Positions 12,952-24,700 of a stretch of DNA of 64,000 nt are shown here, one piece after another. The number at the start of each line of letters is the position of its first letter. The stretch's first letter is position 1. The DNA is from Datnioides undecimradiatus (lineage: Eukaryota; Chordata; Actinopteri; Lobotiformes; Datnioididae): assembly GCA_008933995.1 (NCBI GenBank), contig WARS01000981.1:310001-374000 (forward strand), written 5' to 3'. A program made the position numbers and the translations under genes. The notes beneath the pieces were generated by a model, which was given only the letters and a program-made list of their open reading frames with translations, was not told the origin of the DNA and searched no databases.

Positions 12952-15900
12952 GCTATTGATCATAGCTACAATGCAGCTTTCGGAATTTGCACAAAAAATA
13001 TAAACTGTAAATTTTGGTTAAATACATATATTAGCTTTCTGCTGTTCTGGAAGTTAGATGGTAAACATCTATACAGTATATATGATACTACTAGGGGTGT
13101 GATGGCGCACAGAAGCTATAACCATCTTAGCTAACATTAAGACCAGAACCCCATGTCAAATCCTCCTCCCAGCCTTTCTTAATTTCGCTTATTAACTTAT
13201 ATCTCATTTGATTTATCTGCACAACCTGCCGTTTTAAGGGGGGTTATGTGCTGAGTGAGAAGTTGCTGGGTAGCCAGCAGCAACTGGCTCCCAAACAAGA
13301 AACAGTCTATCAACTGATGTTTTCACACGTGTTTGTAGATGGATTAAATGTTCTAGATATAACATGCTAATTAGACCACTTAGTTTAAGGATGCTATCAT
13401 AATTCCATTACCTTTAGATTGAGTCAAGTTAGCAGTGTCTGTTTCCAGTCTCTGCTGAGTTAAGATCACCAGCTGCTGATGTATCTTCATATGTAGCAGA
13501 TAGTAATGGGAGCAATATCAATCATCTCATCTAACTCTCTGCCAGAAAGTGAATAAAAGCATTTCCCAAAATGCTGAATATTTAATATATATGTGACAAT
13601 ATATCTTTTGGGTTGAATAGGAACAGCTTCCTGTGCTCTCAACGGTAATGTCTTGTGACTTGTCACAAAGTGTCAAAGTGATGTCTGAATCCCATTAGGC
13701 TGGAAATACTCAAACTCAAGAGCAGACTAAGGCAGTTGCAGCACACTCATTTCAACCAAAATCTAATTTGTGTCCTATATTATTTTAAGTTGAACCTGAG
13801 ATGGTGTGAAGAATGAGTGCAGATGATTTGATGCTGAACTTTTACCTCTTTGTACCTCGACAGTGAATGTCTCACTGAGCTGACAAAACGACAAGACCAA
13901 TATAGGGCCAGTAAGAAACATTTTATCGAGACACCCACTGCATTGCCATGCATGCCCTCGGACCCACACTCACAGTTACACAAAGGTTAATCATCACTAA
14001 TAACTAATTTGGATGAGATTTCTGTGTCATGTCTTACCCCAAGCACTCTGAAACACCCTCTCTGCAGACTGTCCTGCCAAGTGTGGAGCCACTGACTCCC
14101 TCTTTTCAGAGATGAAGTCTGGGATCAATCACTGACATGGATTTCTAACCACTAAGAAAATGATTAGTTTGTCTTTTTCAATTGGAAGGTTGCTTCAGAT
14201 AGAATTTCAAACTTGGTTGTCATTCCAAAGCTACATCCAGTGCTCGCTGAGACTGAAAATACCAGGCTGCCAGCATGTAATAAATAATTTCCTCATTTTA
14301 TTTATTTTTAAGTTGAGAGCATCAAGGTCTAGGTCTGGCTCACTGACCCACCCCCATCTATCATTTCTATGCTGTGCTGTTTTGAACCTATTTTGCACTG
14401 CCTCCCAGAGGATGACAGTAACTCATATGGAGTCCTCCAGCTGACATTTAGTGTCTATGCTAAACTGGTCAGTTTAAACCCAAACCATCAGCATGAAGCC
14501 CAGTCAAACAGCCTTGTTTCAGACGTGGATATCACAGCATGTGCCTGAAATGATTTAACAAACAATGTGTTACACACTTTTTATTTTGATAACCACAGGT
14601 ATGACAGGTGCATCCACCCTACCGCCCCCACAGCAGCATACTGCAGGCATGACATGAATGTGGAGGTGGCAGAAAGAGGTGTGGAAACCCCCTAATTACA
14701 GACTACCAGCTGTAAGAAAAGGAAATGAGCTTCAAGAACAACAGCTCCTGATTAACAGAGAGAGTTCTTGTGGTAAGAATAACAAGTGCGATACCTAAAT
14801 TATTTCAGCATTGCTATAAATCAGGGGTACAGCTCCTCAGATAAAAACTCCATATGCTGGAGCCTGTCTGCTTTCACCCAAACAAAACACAAAGTCAAAA
14901 TGAATATTTGAAATCCTAAACCAATACCACCCAGTTTTTGTCCAAAGGAGATGACGCAAACCTAGAAACTCCCAAAAAACCTGCAGTCACAACACCCAAG
15001 AGTCTTTTTCTTGAGCTTCCTCAGCCCGTACAGAGGCAAGACATTATGTTCGACATCTCAGGGAACTGCACGTGCAGAGCTGGGGTCTTGTCTCCAAGGT
15101 AACACACATACAAAGTTGGCTTTGTGATCACAGAACTCCCTTGATATTTATTATCATCGTGGTCATGGGTCATCAGATGAGTTGAATTCTATCTCTCTGG
15201 TTCAATGTAATCCAAAGAATCACATTTAGCCAACATATAAAAATGATTTAAAGCTGTCACTGCTTTTTTTCTTTTCATTACCACAACTCTGTCGACTCCA
15301 AGGGAAGTTAAAAATCTGTGTGCTACCTCCTATCCATAACAAATGCTGCAGCAAAGCTTTTACTTTTGGAACTGATTTTAATATTTTAGTTTAATATTAG
15401 GGCTCATTATTAGTCCTTCAAAATCTCTATATGACCTGATGTTGTAACTGTTGTTGTTATTATCATTCACATTTGAAGAAAAAGTTTCCTGATACTGAAA
15501 AGCAAAAAAGAGTGTGTTTATACACATTGTTAAGCTACTTTATATATAATAAGTTTTGTGCTTAAGTGTTATTACAATAGATGTTTTTAGTGGTGGGCCC
15601 AATGGTTTGGAATGAACTGTGATCAAACACCTGAGGTTGTCAGATGACTCTGGCTTGTGGCTATTTTTAGACAGTAATTGCCCTTTTGTTACAGCCTGGT
15701 AAACAAAAGATGAATCCAGAGCGATTATCTGTTTATGACTCTCAGTGGGAGCGCAGCCTCGAGCTTTTTCCTTTCAGAGCGACAGCGGCTCAGCCACATG
15801 TAGTTCATTGCCTCTGCCATGTCATTAATGAAACCCCTAATTATTTCACTAAGCTGACAGTGTCCCAATGTTTGATCGATGCTGGTCTCTTTTGACCTAT

Positions 15901-18900
15901 TGATGTACTCTGTCAGTATCCAGTGAACACACGAACAGGAGAACTGCTATGATGCTTCCTCCCTCTAGGGACCATGTGACCACAGATAAAGATCATCAAA
16001 CAGGAAACCTCTCTTGCTGCCCTGAGCTCAGACAGCCAGTACAGAAGCATCTTGGAGATTATCCTGTTGATCTAGAGTAGCCTAAACATTGAATAATGTC
16101 TTGTCAAAACAAACAACCTTCAGCCCTATTTTAAGGAAGAGAGATCATTTCCAAAAGCTCATTATCCTTAACAGGATGACAATTAACTTCTTTTTCACAC
16201 GAATCTCCTGTCTGAGTCTCTTATTGTTTATCAGACCAAGTCTGCCAACAAAACCTTGCAAGAAACATTCCTTTTCCGAACCAAGACTATTACAATATTT
16301 TCAGATGGAGTTTTTGGCCAGCATGTGCTGCCTGGAGGCTGGTTATGGTTTGTGACCAATGCTTCTTTCACATGGTAGTCTTATTGACATTTGAAGCATG
16401 CACATGCCATTGCCATTTGTGGAACATGAGCACATTGGTGTTTGCCTTTCAACCTCAGCATCTGCTGCTCACTGCAAGCAAAAAAAATGATATAAGCAGG
16501 ACAGGGAGGTGAAGCCTTCTCGTTGTCAGGTTGAGATGGATTTCTGTCTCAGGAGATGTATTGTCACACCCAGCTTGTTTTCTGAATGCCTTCAAGGAGC
16601 AACACTGCTGAGCTTTCTTCACAACTCCGCCTTTCTGCTCTGACCTCAGCCAACTCATCAACAGGGGTGCCTTTTATCTCTTAGGAAAACAGGTGGTTAT
16701 GATTGTTAGTCAGTGCACATATGATGAGAAGGTTTCAGCCTCCATGTGTTTTCTATTTGGAATGCTGCATTTGCTAACACGCACACTCAGGTTTGGGAGG
16801 GACGCAGCAGATATTTCTGGTTACGCCTGCGATGCTGCTCAAAACACCACCACCCACGCCTGCTCAGCTGTTTCGGGTCATTCCACAGTAAGGGCCATGT
16901 GCTGCTTTGACTTTATCCCATGGAGGGACTGTGGGGATAGATCTGTTTCAATATTATTTATGTCAACAGACTGACAAGATGTGTGTTAAAGTTTTACCTG
17001 TTAATATAACAAATTCCAAAAAAGTCTGCTCAAAAAATATTTTTGAAAACAAAACAGATCTTCAACTACACAACCAAATTTCACAAATACAAAAAGTCTG
17101 AGAACATCAATTTATAATTACATTTAAAAAATACACTGGTGAATACAACGGTATAACAGTTCCAACTTGTCTTCATTTGTGAGTAGAAAATGAAATTGCC
17201 AACCTAAATTCTACGTCTTCTTCTATTTCACATGCACAGAATTTTGAGACAAACTGTCCACTGCTCCAAACAAAAGTCTACTTGTATTACTGGCCATTTT
17301 CACATAGTACACAACTGTTGATGATGTCATGGCTGAATGCAAAACACACGGTCTTTCTATGAGCTATGATTTTTTTTAAAATCATAATAAGTAACATGCG
17401 TTTATTATTAAATTCTATTAATATGACACAGTGGGTACTGTGTGTTTATTTGTTCAATGTATATCATCTTGCATACAGTTTTGTATACATTTCTGCTTGA
17501 GTATGAAAGGCAGAAGGACGTGTGTGTGTTTGTACCTCTTCACTTTGTTCACCAAAAGTCACAAGGCTCTTCATATCTTATGAGCTGCACTGAATTTAGT
17601 TCAGTTACATTGTTTCAGTTAGGTTACATGAATTGTTGTAAGATATCACAGGTGACAATACTGTGGTTAAGGTCATCGATAGTGTGGCTGATGGTGATGA
17701 AATGTGTTTTTCTTCATTTAATTATATATTTTCTTTGTCCTTTTTTTTATAAATCTTTGTTTTTATATTTGGGAAAGCTTTTTAATATTTACAGATCACA
17801 CACTGACACACAAAAAATGGAGACCAAGCTATCTCTATAAAGCACTCTATACTGTGCACGGACGTCCACATGACTGACTGCACTGATTTAGAAAAATGAT
17901 TTCAAATTTGTGTGATATTGTAAACCCAATTACACAACTCTCACTCTCAATAAACAAACCCATGATAACTACAGAATCTGTTCCTTCTGTTACATCTGAG
18001 CTGAGCCCAAAATGACAAATGATAAATGTGTTATGCCACTGACACCTCACCCACTCAGGGGTGTCTGGAGAGAAGATCTCTTGACTTGTAACAAACAAAT
18101 GTTCAGCAGCGAGGGACTCCTTTCTGTTTGCCTGTCCCCGTTTTACTCTGCCATTTACTGTCTCTGCAGTAAAATGTCAGACTGTATGTGACTTGCCCAC
18201 AGGGGCCGTACATGCCATTCAGAGAGTGCTCCAAACATTTGCTCACAAGCTTTGGGTGGGTAGGGAAACATCTGACAACTTGCACCTCCTAAGGGAGCCA
18301 CTATCCACGGTTATCTTGGGGCGCATCGACTCCTGCCATGCCAAACGGCTATGCCGCACATGCCAAACGATGAGAAAAGTGCCGACACTTGGCTCCAATT
18401 TAGACAAATGTTTGAAGAGTATGCTGGGTAACGTCACCCGATGAGCAGCCCAGTTATGTGTGGGTTAGCGGATGTTCAAAGCTCTGTGGGTGATGCAATG
18501 ACTTATCAGCAGAGAACACAGGGAAGGCTCAACAACAATCTAGTGGACAGCGTCCTCCCTTATCTTATCCATTCAGATAAAGAGAGGGCTCAAATTGGAT
18601 TATGGTGACAGCCACGAGTGAAAACAAAGATAATGTCAAGTCATAAAAATGTCAACTGCACAGGAAGAAAAATCAATTTCAACACTTCAGAAAGTGTGAA
18701 AGCTGATTAATCGTGTCTGCAACATCCCTGTATTCTTTCTGTCTCCGTTTCAGGTGTGAATTGTGAATGACTGGTTTCCACAATCATATGTTTTGTTGAA
18801 CCACATGATGTGTGGATCCATATTTTTAAAAAAAAAATGCAGCAATAATGTCTCAAATGTATACTATTTCCACAGGTGTTTCTTACAACAGTCAAGGCGA

Positions 18901-21556
18901 TGATCTCAAAGTTTATATTAATACTCAGTACTAATCCACTGTGAGCATCTTCCAAGCTCCCACATATCTTGGCCATGCTCTTGGCAGCAGGGTTCTGGCA
19001 TATGTCCTCTGAAAGTGAGTACCACTTTCTTTGGAATATTTTACACGAAATGGCTCAGGTGAAGCCAACAATGGAAAAATTCAATACATTCCATGAGATC
19101 AGAATGGAAAGTCTGCTGTAAGCATGTGTACTTAAAATAACAATGGCCCTCATCTTTCGCTCTGCTGACAGATGACTGGGCTGATATTTGCAGCTATGTT
19201 CAGCCATGCTGGGTTTAGCCTTCACTTGGAATGGCTGGGGCTGCGTGGCCATTAAGATGATAGCTACCCGAAGAATGTCATGAATTGAAAATAACAAGCA
19301 CATCTCACAGACACGGAAATAAGTGTGACCTACAGAACAAGACGTGAAGCAAATGACACACTCATTCCACTCTGAATTTCTTACTCACTTTGCAAAACAT
19401 CAAACACTGAATTTGGAGCAGAGCTTTTCCAAAATACAAGAAGCATTCTAATTACAGTCAGGGCCTATTAGTAATCACAGCCTATCAGCAACAAAAAGTA
19501 ATTCATTACACAGCCTACAGCCAGCTTTACTCCAGACAGATTTGTCCTGTATCTAAAGACAGTGGCGATGCTGGCTAAGAGCCAGTCGGCCACATGGTTA
19601 AGCCCTGTCCATTCGAGACAAAAGAAATTCTTAAATCTTCGCCAGCTCACTGAACCTCCTGAAAATGTCAATTGTTCTGCTACCATGCCCTGTCACAGAT
19701 GCACTCAGGGGAACATCATTACGAGGACTGACTTTGAAACATATCGCTTGAAAAGAAAAAAAATTAAAATGAGCACACGGCCTCGAGGTATGTCAAGAGA
19801 GACAGTGTTGATAGTGCAGCAACAGATTTTAAACAAGCTCCTGTGCTAGTCCTAATTAAAGCAAAGAGAATAAGCCAGTTCACACACTTGAGAGATCACA
19901 GGAGGTTCTTATGTCTGTACTTCCCTTTGATCTGTACGTCTGTCCTCTCGCACCTTGCTTGAAACACGTCCAAAGGGGGAACGAGAGAAAAACAAGCACC
20001 AAATTCGACGGAAAACTTACACTGCGAAATTATTATCAAGAGCAGTTATTCATGCAAAGCCGAAAAAGAATGCAAAGTTTTCTCTTGAGTAAAATGTCTC
20101 TCAAAAACACTTGTTACACCTAAAATGTAACCTGATTTCCTCTTAAATATCAGGGTCTCAGCCAAACCAAGGGGCAACCTCCCAGCCCTTAATATTTAGT
20201 TTTTTTCCTAAATTAAAACAGGACTTTAGACCATTAAATCTGTTGCAGGAATATAATATAATATACGACTTGTATAATGGATCTAATAAAGGGGTGAATA
20301 ATGTCTCATTCTTCATCCTAAATCCATCTTCATGTAGGCTCTAGCTTTACACGTCCTGACTTCCCGAAAGAACTCGGCCTAGTGTAATTAACAGTTGGGG
20401 AGCAGCCGAGCCTTCGTCGGGCTCAGAGAGAAAAGCAAAGCGAAAGAAATGCAATCTTGATTTATCATCAAATTGCTACACAGTACAGCAACAAGTGGCT
20501 CATGACTCCCCCCTAATAGACAGTCTGTGAGTAAATTCATCACATGCAATTAAATGTAAATAATCATTTTGCTTTGATTCAGCTCTAAATATCGCAAAAA
20601 CGCGTTCGTCACCGTACACTGAATTATGATGCGGGATTTTGGCTCTTACAGGTGAGCGTTTCTCGCCTGCAGCCACGGGACTGATAAAGCGGGGGTATAG
20701 GGTCTTTGAGGGTGATATACTGAAACGAATCGATTTTCCGACGGCTGTTTCTGTTTACCAGCTCAGCTCTGGTGCGGTCTGAGAGGGTCCAGCAGCAGCG
20801 GGGAGGCGGAGGAGGAGGGGTAGAGGACATTAACTCTCCGGCCTGGCTGGCTCCTCCCGCGGTCAGCCTGCTTTACTCCGCCGCAGGACAGAAAACCGTT
20901 ATCTCGCATCAGTACATCCAACATCTCCGGCCGCCACCGCGGCTCCGAAGCTACGTTAAATAGTTAACGGCACGCGCCACCAAACTGCCCTCTTTCATAT
21001 TTAATTCACAAACACTGAAGTCTCTCTGTAAACTTGGGAGGCTGAAACTTTTTCAGAGTGAGGACACAAAAAACGTGGTGTGGCGCTAATTGAACCGGTG
21101 GAAGAGCTGAACATTTTCCCAACATAGTCCTATTTTGCTAACATGTGGCTCCGCTTTAGTCCCCCCCGCACAGCAGCGCTAAAGCAGTGCGGGACGGTAA
21201 ACGATGCATTTGACAAACAATAGCAGCTTCAAACCAACGCTCGCGCCGCACGTTCGCCACTCGAGCTGTCGAGAAGTTGTATCAAAAATGGCGACTATGT
21301 TTGTTATTTGGTTAACAGAATTAAAAACTATATTTACTTCACTTCGGGGAGAGTGCTCTGACTGTCAGTCTGGCTTGAGTTTACTGTTAGTTGCGTCCAG
21401 ATAGGGTTACTTCTGAGGAACAATCTATTTTCTGCCTGACGCCGGTGGAAACATCTCGGGCAAACACATGCAGAAGTAAACAGCGTTTCGCGGCCGCGTT
21501 CCTCGAGGAGAATATAGGCACATAAAAGCCACTTAACATTAAATTTCTGTACTTAC

Positions 21557-21605
21557 AGTGAGTTGAGAGGAGAGTCAGGAGGCAAACCAGACGTGTTTTC
21601 GCCAT
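21557..21605 (-). CDS. Candidate first coding exon: signal peptide of a secreted or membrane protein
   Basis: Read on the minus strand, an ATG at 21605 sits in a strong context (CCAAGATGGCG). It opens MAKTRLVCLLTLLSTH, a short basic start followed by a leucine-rich hydrophobic core typical of a signal peptide. The frame then meets a consensus donor GTAAGT (21551-21556 on the plus strand), giving a 49-bp coding exon ending in phase 1. Signal-peptide exons ending in phase 1 are common in extracellular modular proteins such as immunoglobulin-superfamily members, so such a protein is a reasonable inference, but the gene cannot be named. The exon lies in a CpG-rich segment downstream of a pyrimidine-rich leader, as expected of a 5' end. 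No second exon was recognised in the 21.5 kb to the left, so intron 1 is probably large or the call is wrong. Confidence 0.5.
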
Positions 21606-21712
21606 CTTGGAGTCGATGCAATGCTCGGTTTGACTGGCCGTACATGCGCAAAGTAGCCTAAAGAGCTTTGGTGTGGATGGAGAGAGGAAGAGAGACACAG
21701 GCAGTGACTGAG

Positions 21713-21770
21713 AGGGAGAGAGAGAGAGAGCGCGAGAGGGAGGGAGCGAGGAGGAGGAGGAGCAGGAGGG
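21713..21770. repeat. GA/GAG-rich purine tract
   Basis: GAGAGGGAGAGAGAGAGAG followed by GAGGGAGG and GAGGAGGAGGAG runs. It lies upstream of the candidate minus-strand first exon and probably belongs to its promoter or leader. Confidence 0.85.
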
Positions 21771-21780
21771 GGGAGTGTAT

Positions 21781-24700
21781 TATATTAGGTTTCCATAGCT
21801 ACCGAAAGCATCACTCACGCGGACAAGAATTTATAGTTGACACGATGTGGGAGGCTTTTACTACTGTGGCCGTACACTGTAGGTGTACAGCAGCTGGGAG
21901 CTGGGAGCAGCTGGGCGCTCAGATAGCAAACCACCAGCCTCCCGTCCTTTATGTGCTGGGAGATGCGCAACAAAGTCTGTTATACACACACCACATCCCC
22001 ACTTTGCCTTAGTAAAGTGAAAGAAAGGAAAAAGTGTCGAGAGGTAATATCACAGTTATTATAAACTGTAATAGTGAGACCCATGTGTGATAAAAAGGTT
22101 AGGTATAATAGTTTCACTATAAATCCATTGTCAGGTATGACTGACACACTTGCACGAATGGCTGGGGGTTCTTGCACAGAATAAAAACGTAAACTGTAAT
22201 TATTACTCTTGCCATGCACGTTAGACTATTTGAACTTCCACAGACATGTATGATATGTTAAAAGTTGGCAGGCTGTCACTACTGTGACCGATTGCATACG
22301 GCAGGCTTTTCAATAAAATATTCAGTTACCATTTTTCACTGGCTGTAAATCATACCCCTGTCGAGGACTGTGGGGCTGCTCATACGTCGGAACTCACTGA
22401 CAGGCTCTACAGCCATGTCAGCCCAGAGCTCTCCTACACTATCCACATGATAGAACAACCCCAGCCCTGTAAAGTCCTGTTTTTGTCACAGTGGATACGG
22501 TCTGGCCTCCAGTTCCAGTGACATGCATTGCTTACATCAAGCAGTTTTCTCCCACTGAGCCCTGTTAGTACTCTGTGATGACAGCTGACGCAGCCTGGAA
22601 TCTAAAATCTAGCCAAACCATGCCTGTGACATGCTATTCAAGCAGGCAAAATGAGGTTATACACCCGCACCTGTGTGCTGCAAAGATATCCACGGCTGTT
22701 TGATATGATCAGTAAGCGTGTATCAATGCTGCATTTACAGAAATAAGAGCTGAGATTATTGTAACTGCATTTTTCATTACTGCGCTAATTATTTCTAAAT
22801 ATAGAACTCTGTCTAATTATGCTAGCATGCGTATGAATTGTATTACATAACACATGTAAATCTGTAATTCAAGTGAGATTCTAATATGAATCAGGTGTAG
22901 GTATTTTAACTCTACACTAGTGCCTTGAGGCTCTGCTCTCTAGGTTTGTACTGCAGTCGTTGTGTGGCAGTCCTATGTGTTATGGGGCTAGATTATTGAC
23001 AGCAGTGGATGCTGTTATTAATACCTTATGAAACTAAAAGCAGAATCTCCTAATCAGGCCATCTCCATTTCCATGAGCAGATTAAATTTACTGAGTCAAT
23101 TATGAAATAATATGTGCAGACTAAACCCTTCCAACACCACGATTACACAGAATAAATTAGAATTTAAATCTGAATTAATAATTGCTTGATGAATTCAATG
23201 AAGGGATGTTTACCTCAAGACGTATGTTTTTGAATGACAGCTGATTGTTTATTACGCTCACTTTGTATTAGCAAATGCTGAATGTTGAGTTGAAATTGAG
23301 TAACAACAACAGTCAATCAAAGATGATTCTGCCATTTTTGCACCAGGCAGGAGAAAGTAAGCTGTTTATCCTTTGCTGTTCCACTTCCACAGCACTCGGT
23401 TTATTTTTACTATTGTAATTATTTATTTGTTTATTTGAGCAACTAATCCTGTCACTTGCAACAACATTTAAAGCGATCAAATTCACATCTGTTGCTACAA
23501 TAACATGACTTTTATACATTAGACAGTTAGCATACAATCGCTGTCAACAACATTAACATATAGCATGATGGTCTTGAATTGCTTTAATGTGTAATTCAAA
23601 ATAATTCCACAGTATGTATATCTAGTAGGAAAACATTAATGTTAGTACAAGAAGCCTGTTTTCAACATGATCGCAATGCACGCTAATCTTTTATTATGAC
23701 ATAATAATGACATACTTTGATATGTCATGGCAGGAAATGCAAAGGTGTGTCTAATTAAAAGTGATTCTGTGCACCGGCCAGAGATGCATCATTCACTACA
23801 CTATGTGATTAAACATATTGCATATGTGTATGTTTTATGCACGTGTGCTTTCCCTGCTACGACATAGCAAATGTATTAAAACCAAAAGCAATGTGATTAA
23901 AACTAATAAAAGCAAAAGCAAAAGGCACTGAGGGTGAAAGTGGAGCCTAACGTCCTTATTAAAACATTGTTTAATAAACACATGCTTCCTCCCAGTACGT
24001 GATGCTGCAGCTGTGTGACATGGATCTCCAGGGTTTATTTCTGACACTGAACATCTCAACTGTCATTTTACCTTATGAACTTGTTGACTTGCTCACTGGA
24101 ACCTGTTTCTCTGTGAGGCTGGGTCTACCCTAGTCTGAAGCAACGTGAAGGAAAAGAACTGCATACGATCATGGAAGTGTTTTTCTCTCCCCTTCTCGTT
24201 GTTGCAGCAAACAGAATTAGACCAAGGGGCTTTCATGTACTCTGCTCCCACAGCCCATGGGGAAATGGTCTACAACCGGAAGAGCTGGGCTCTCTGCGTG
24301 AGTTTTAAAATGATTACAGAGGAGTGCATGTTCGATTCAATGAGAAACTGATTATTCTTTATTTCTTTAAGTCTATTTCAGCTTATTTCCCGCTCTGCCA
24401 TCGCGCTGTTGCACTACTGCTCGCATAATGACTTTTGACTTAGCATTTACCTGTCTGTGACTTTAATTTTGTTTTTACTCATGAATATTTATGTAATTAT
24501 GCTAAGTGTGCACAGCTGCAGTGTTTGCCATAATGTTTATTTCTTGGCCTGGTCTTTCTTAAACAGTTACACAGATTCTTGATTTCAAAGAGACTGCCAG
24601 GTAAGATAAAACACAGACGAGTGCATTATTAGCAGGAAAATTAACATCCGGATTTAAATACGTCATCAATTAAATTTCCTGCCTCGGGTGTGTTTAGATA

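Larger units (their letters stand above)
5926..20359. other. Non-coding stretch with scattered candidate regulatory blocks
   Basis: No gene is supported. Frames of up to 106 codons near 6.5 kb and 79-88 codons near 9.6-9.9 kb overlap on both strands and encode nothing recognisable. The block at about 6400-6860 is more balanced in base composition than its surroundings and holds a perfect 12-bp palindrome TCCTAATTAGGA (6728-6739) around a homeodomain-type TAATTA core. A similar balanced block lies at 18100-18450. Either could be a conserved non-coding element, but conservation cannot be judged from one sequence. Confidence 0.45.
20360..21780 (-). promoter_or_regulatory. CpG-rich promoter-like region
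   Basis: CpG dinucleotides, scarce elsewhere, become frequent here (CGCG, GCGGCCGC, CCGCGG and similar). A purine-rich block (GA repeats and GAGGAGGAG, about 21695-21770) lies upstream of the candidate minus-strand start codon and reads as a pyrimidine-rich leader on that strand. Two YY1-like AAAATGGCG / CAAGATGGCG motifs are present, at about 21287-21295 (plus) and at the minus start codon near 21605. This is the usual look of a vertebrate TATA-less promoter. The transcription start itself cannot be fixed by reading. Confidence 0.6.

Noticed and set aside
17442..17840. 132-codon plus-strand frame, very hydrophobic
   Set aside because: AT-rich DNA with T-runs gives Phe/Leu/Ile-rich chance frames. 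No domain, splice signals or coding-like composition.
21668..22012. 114-codon plus-strand frame starting with Arg/Glu repeats
   Set aside because: Driven by the GA-rich promoter tract; low complexity and no downstream support.
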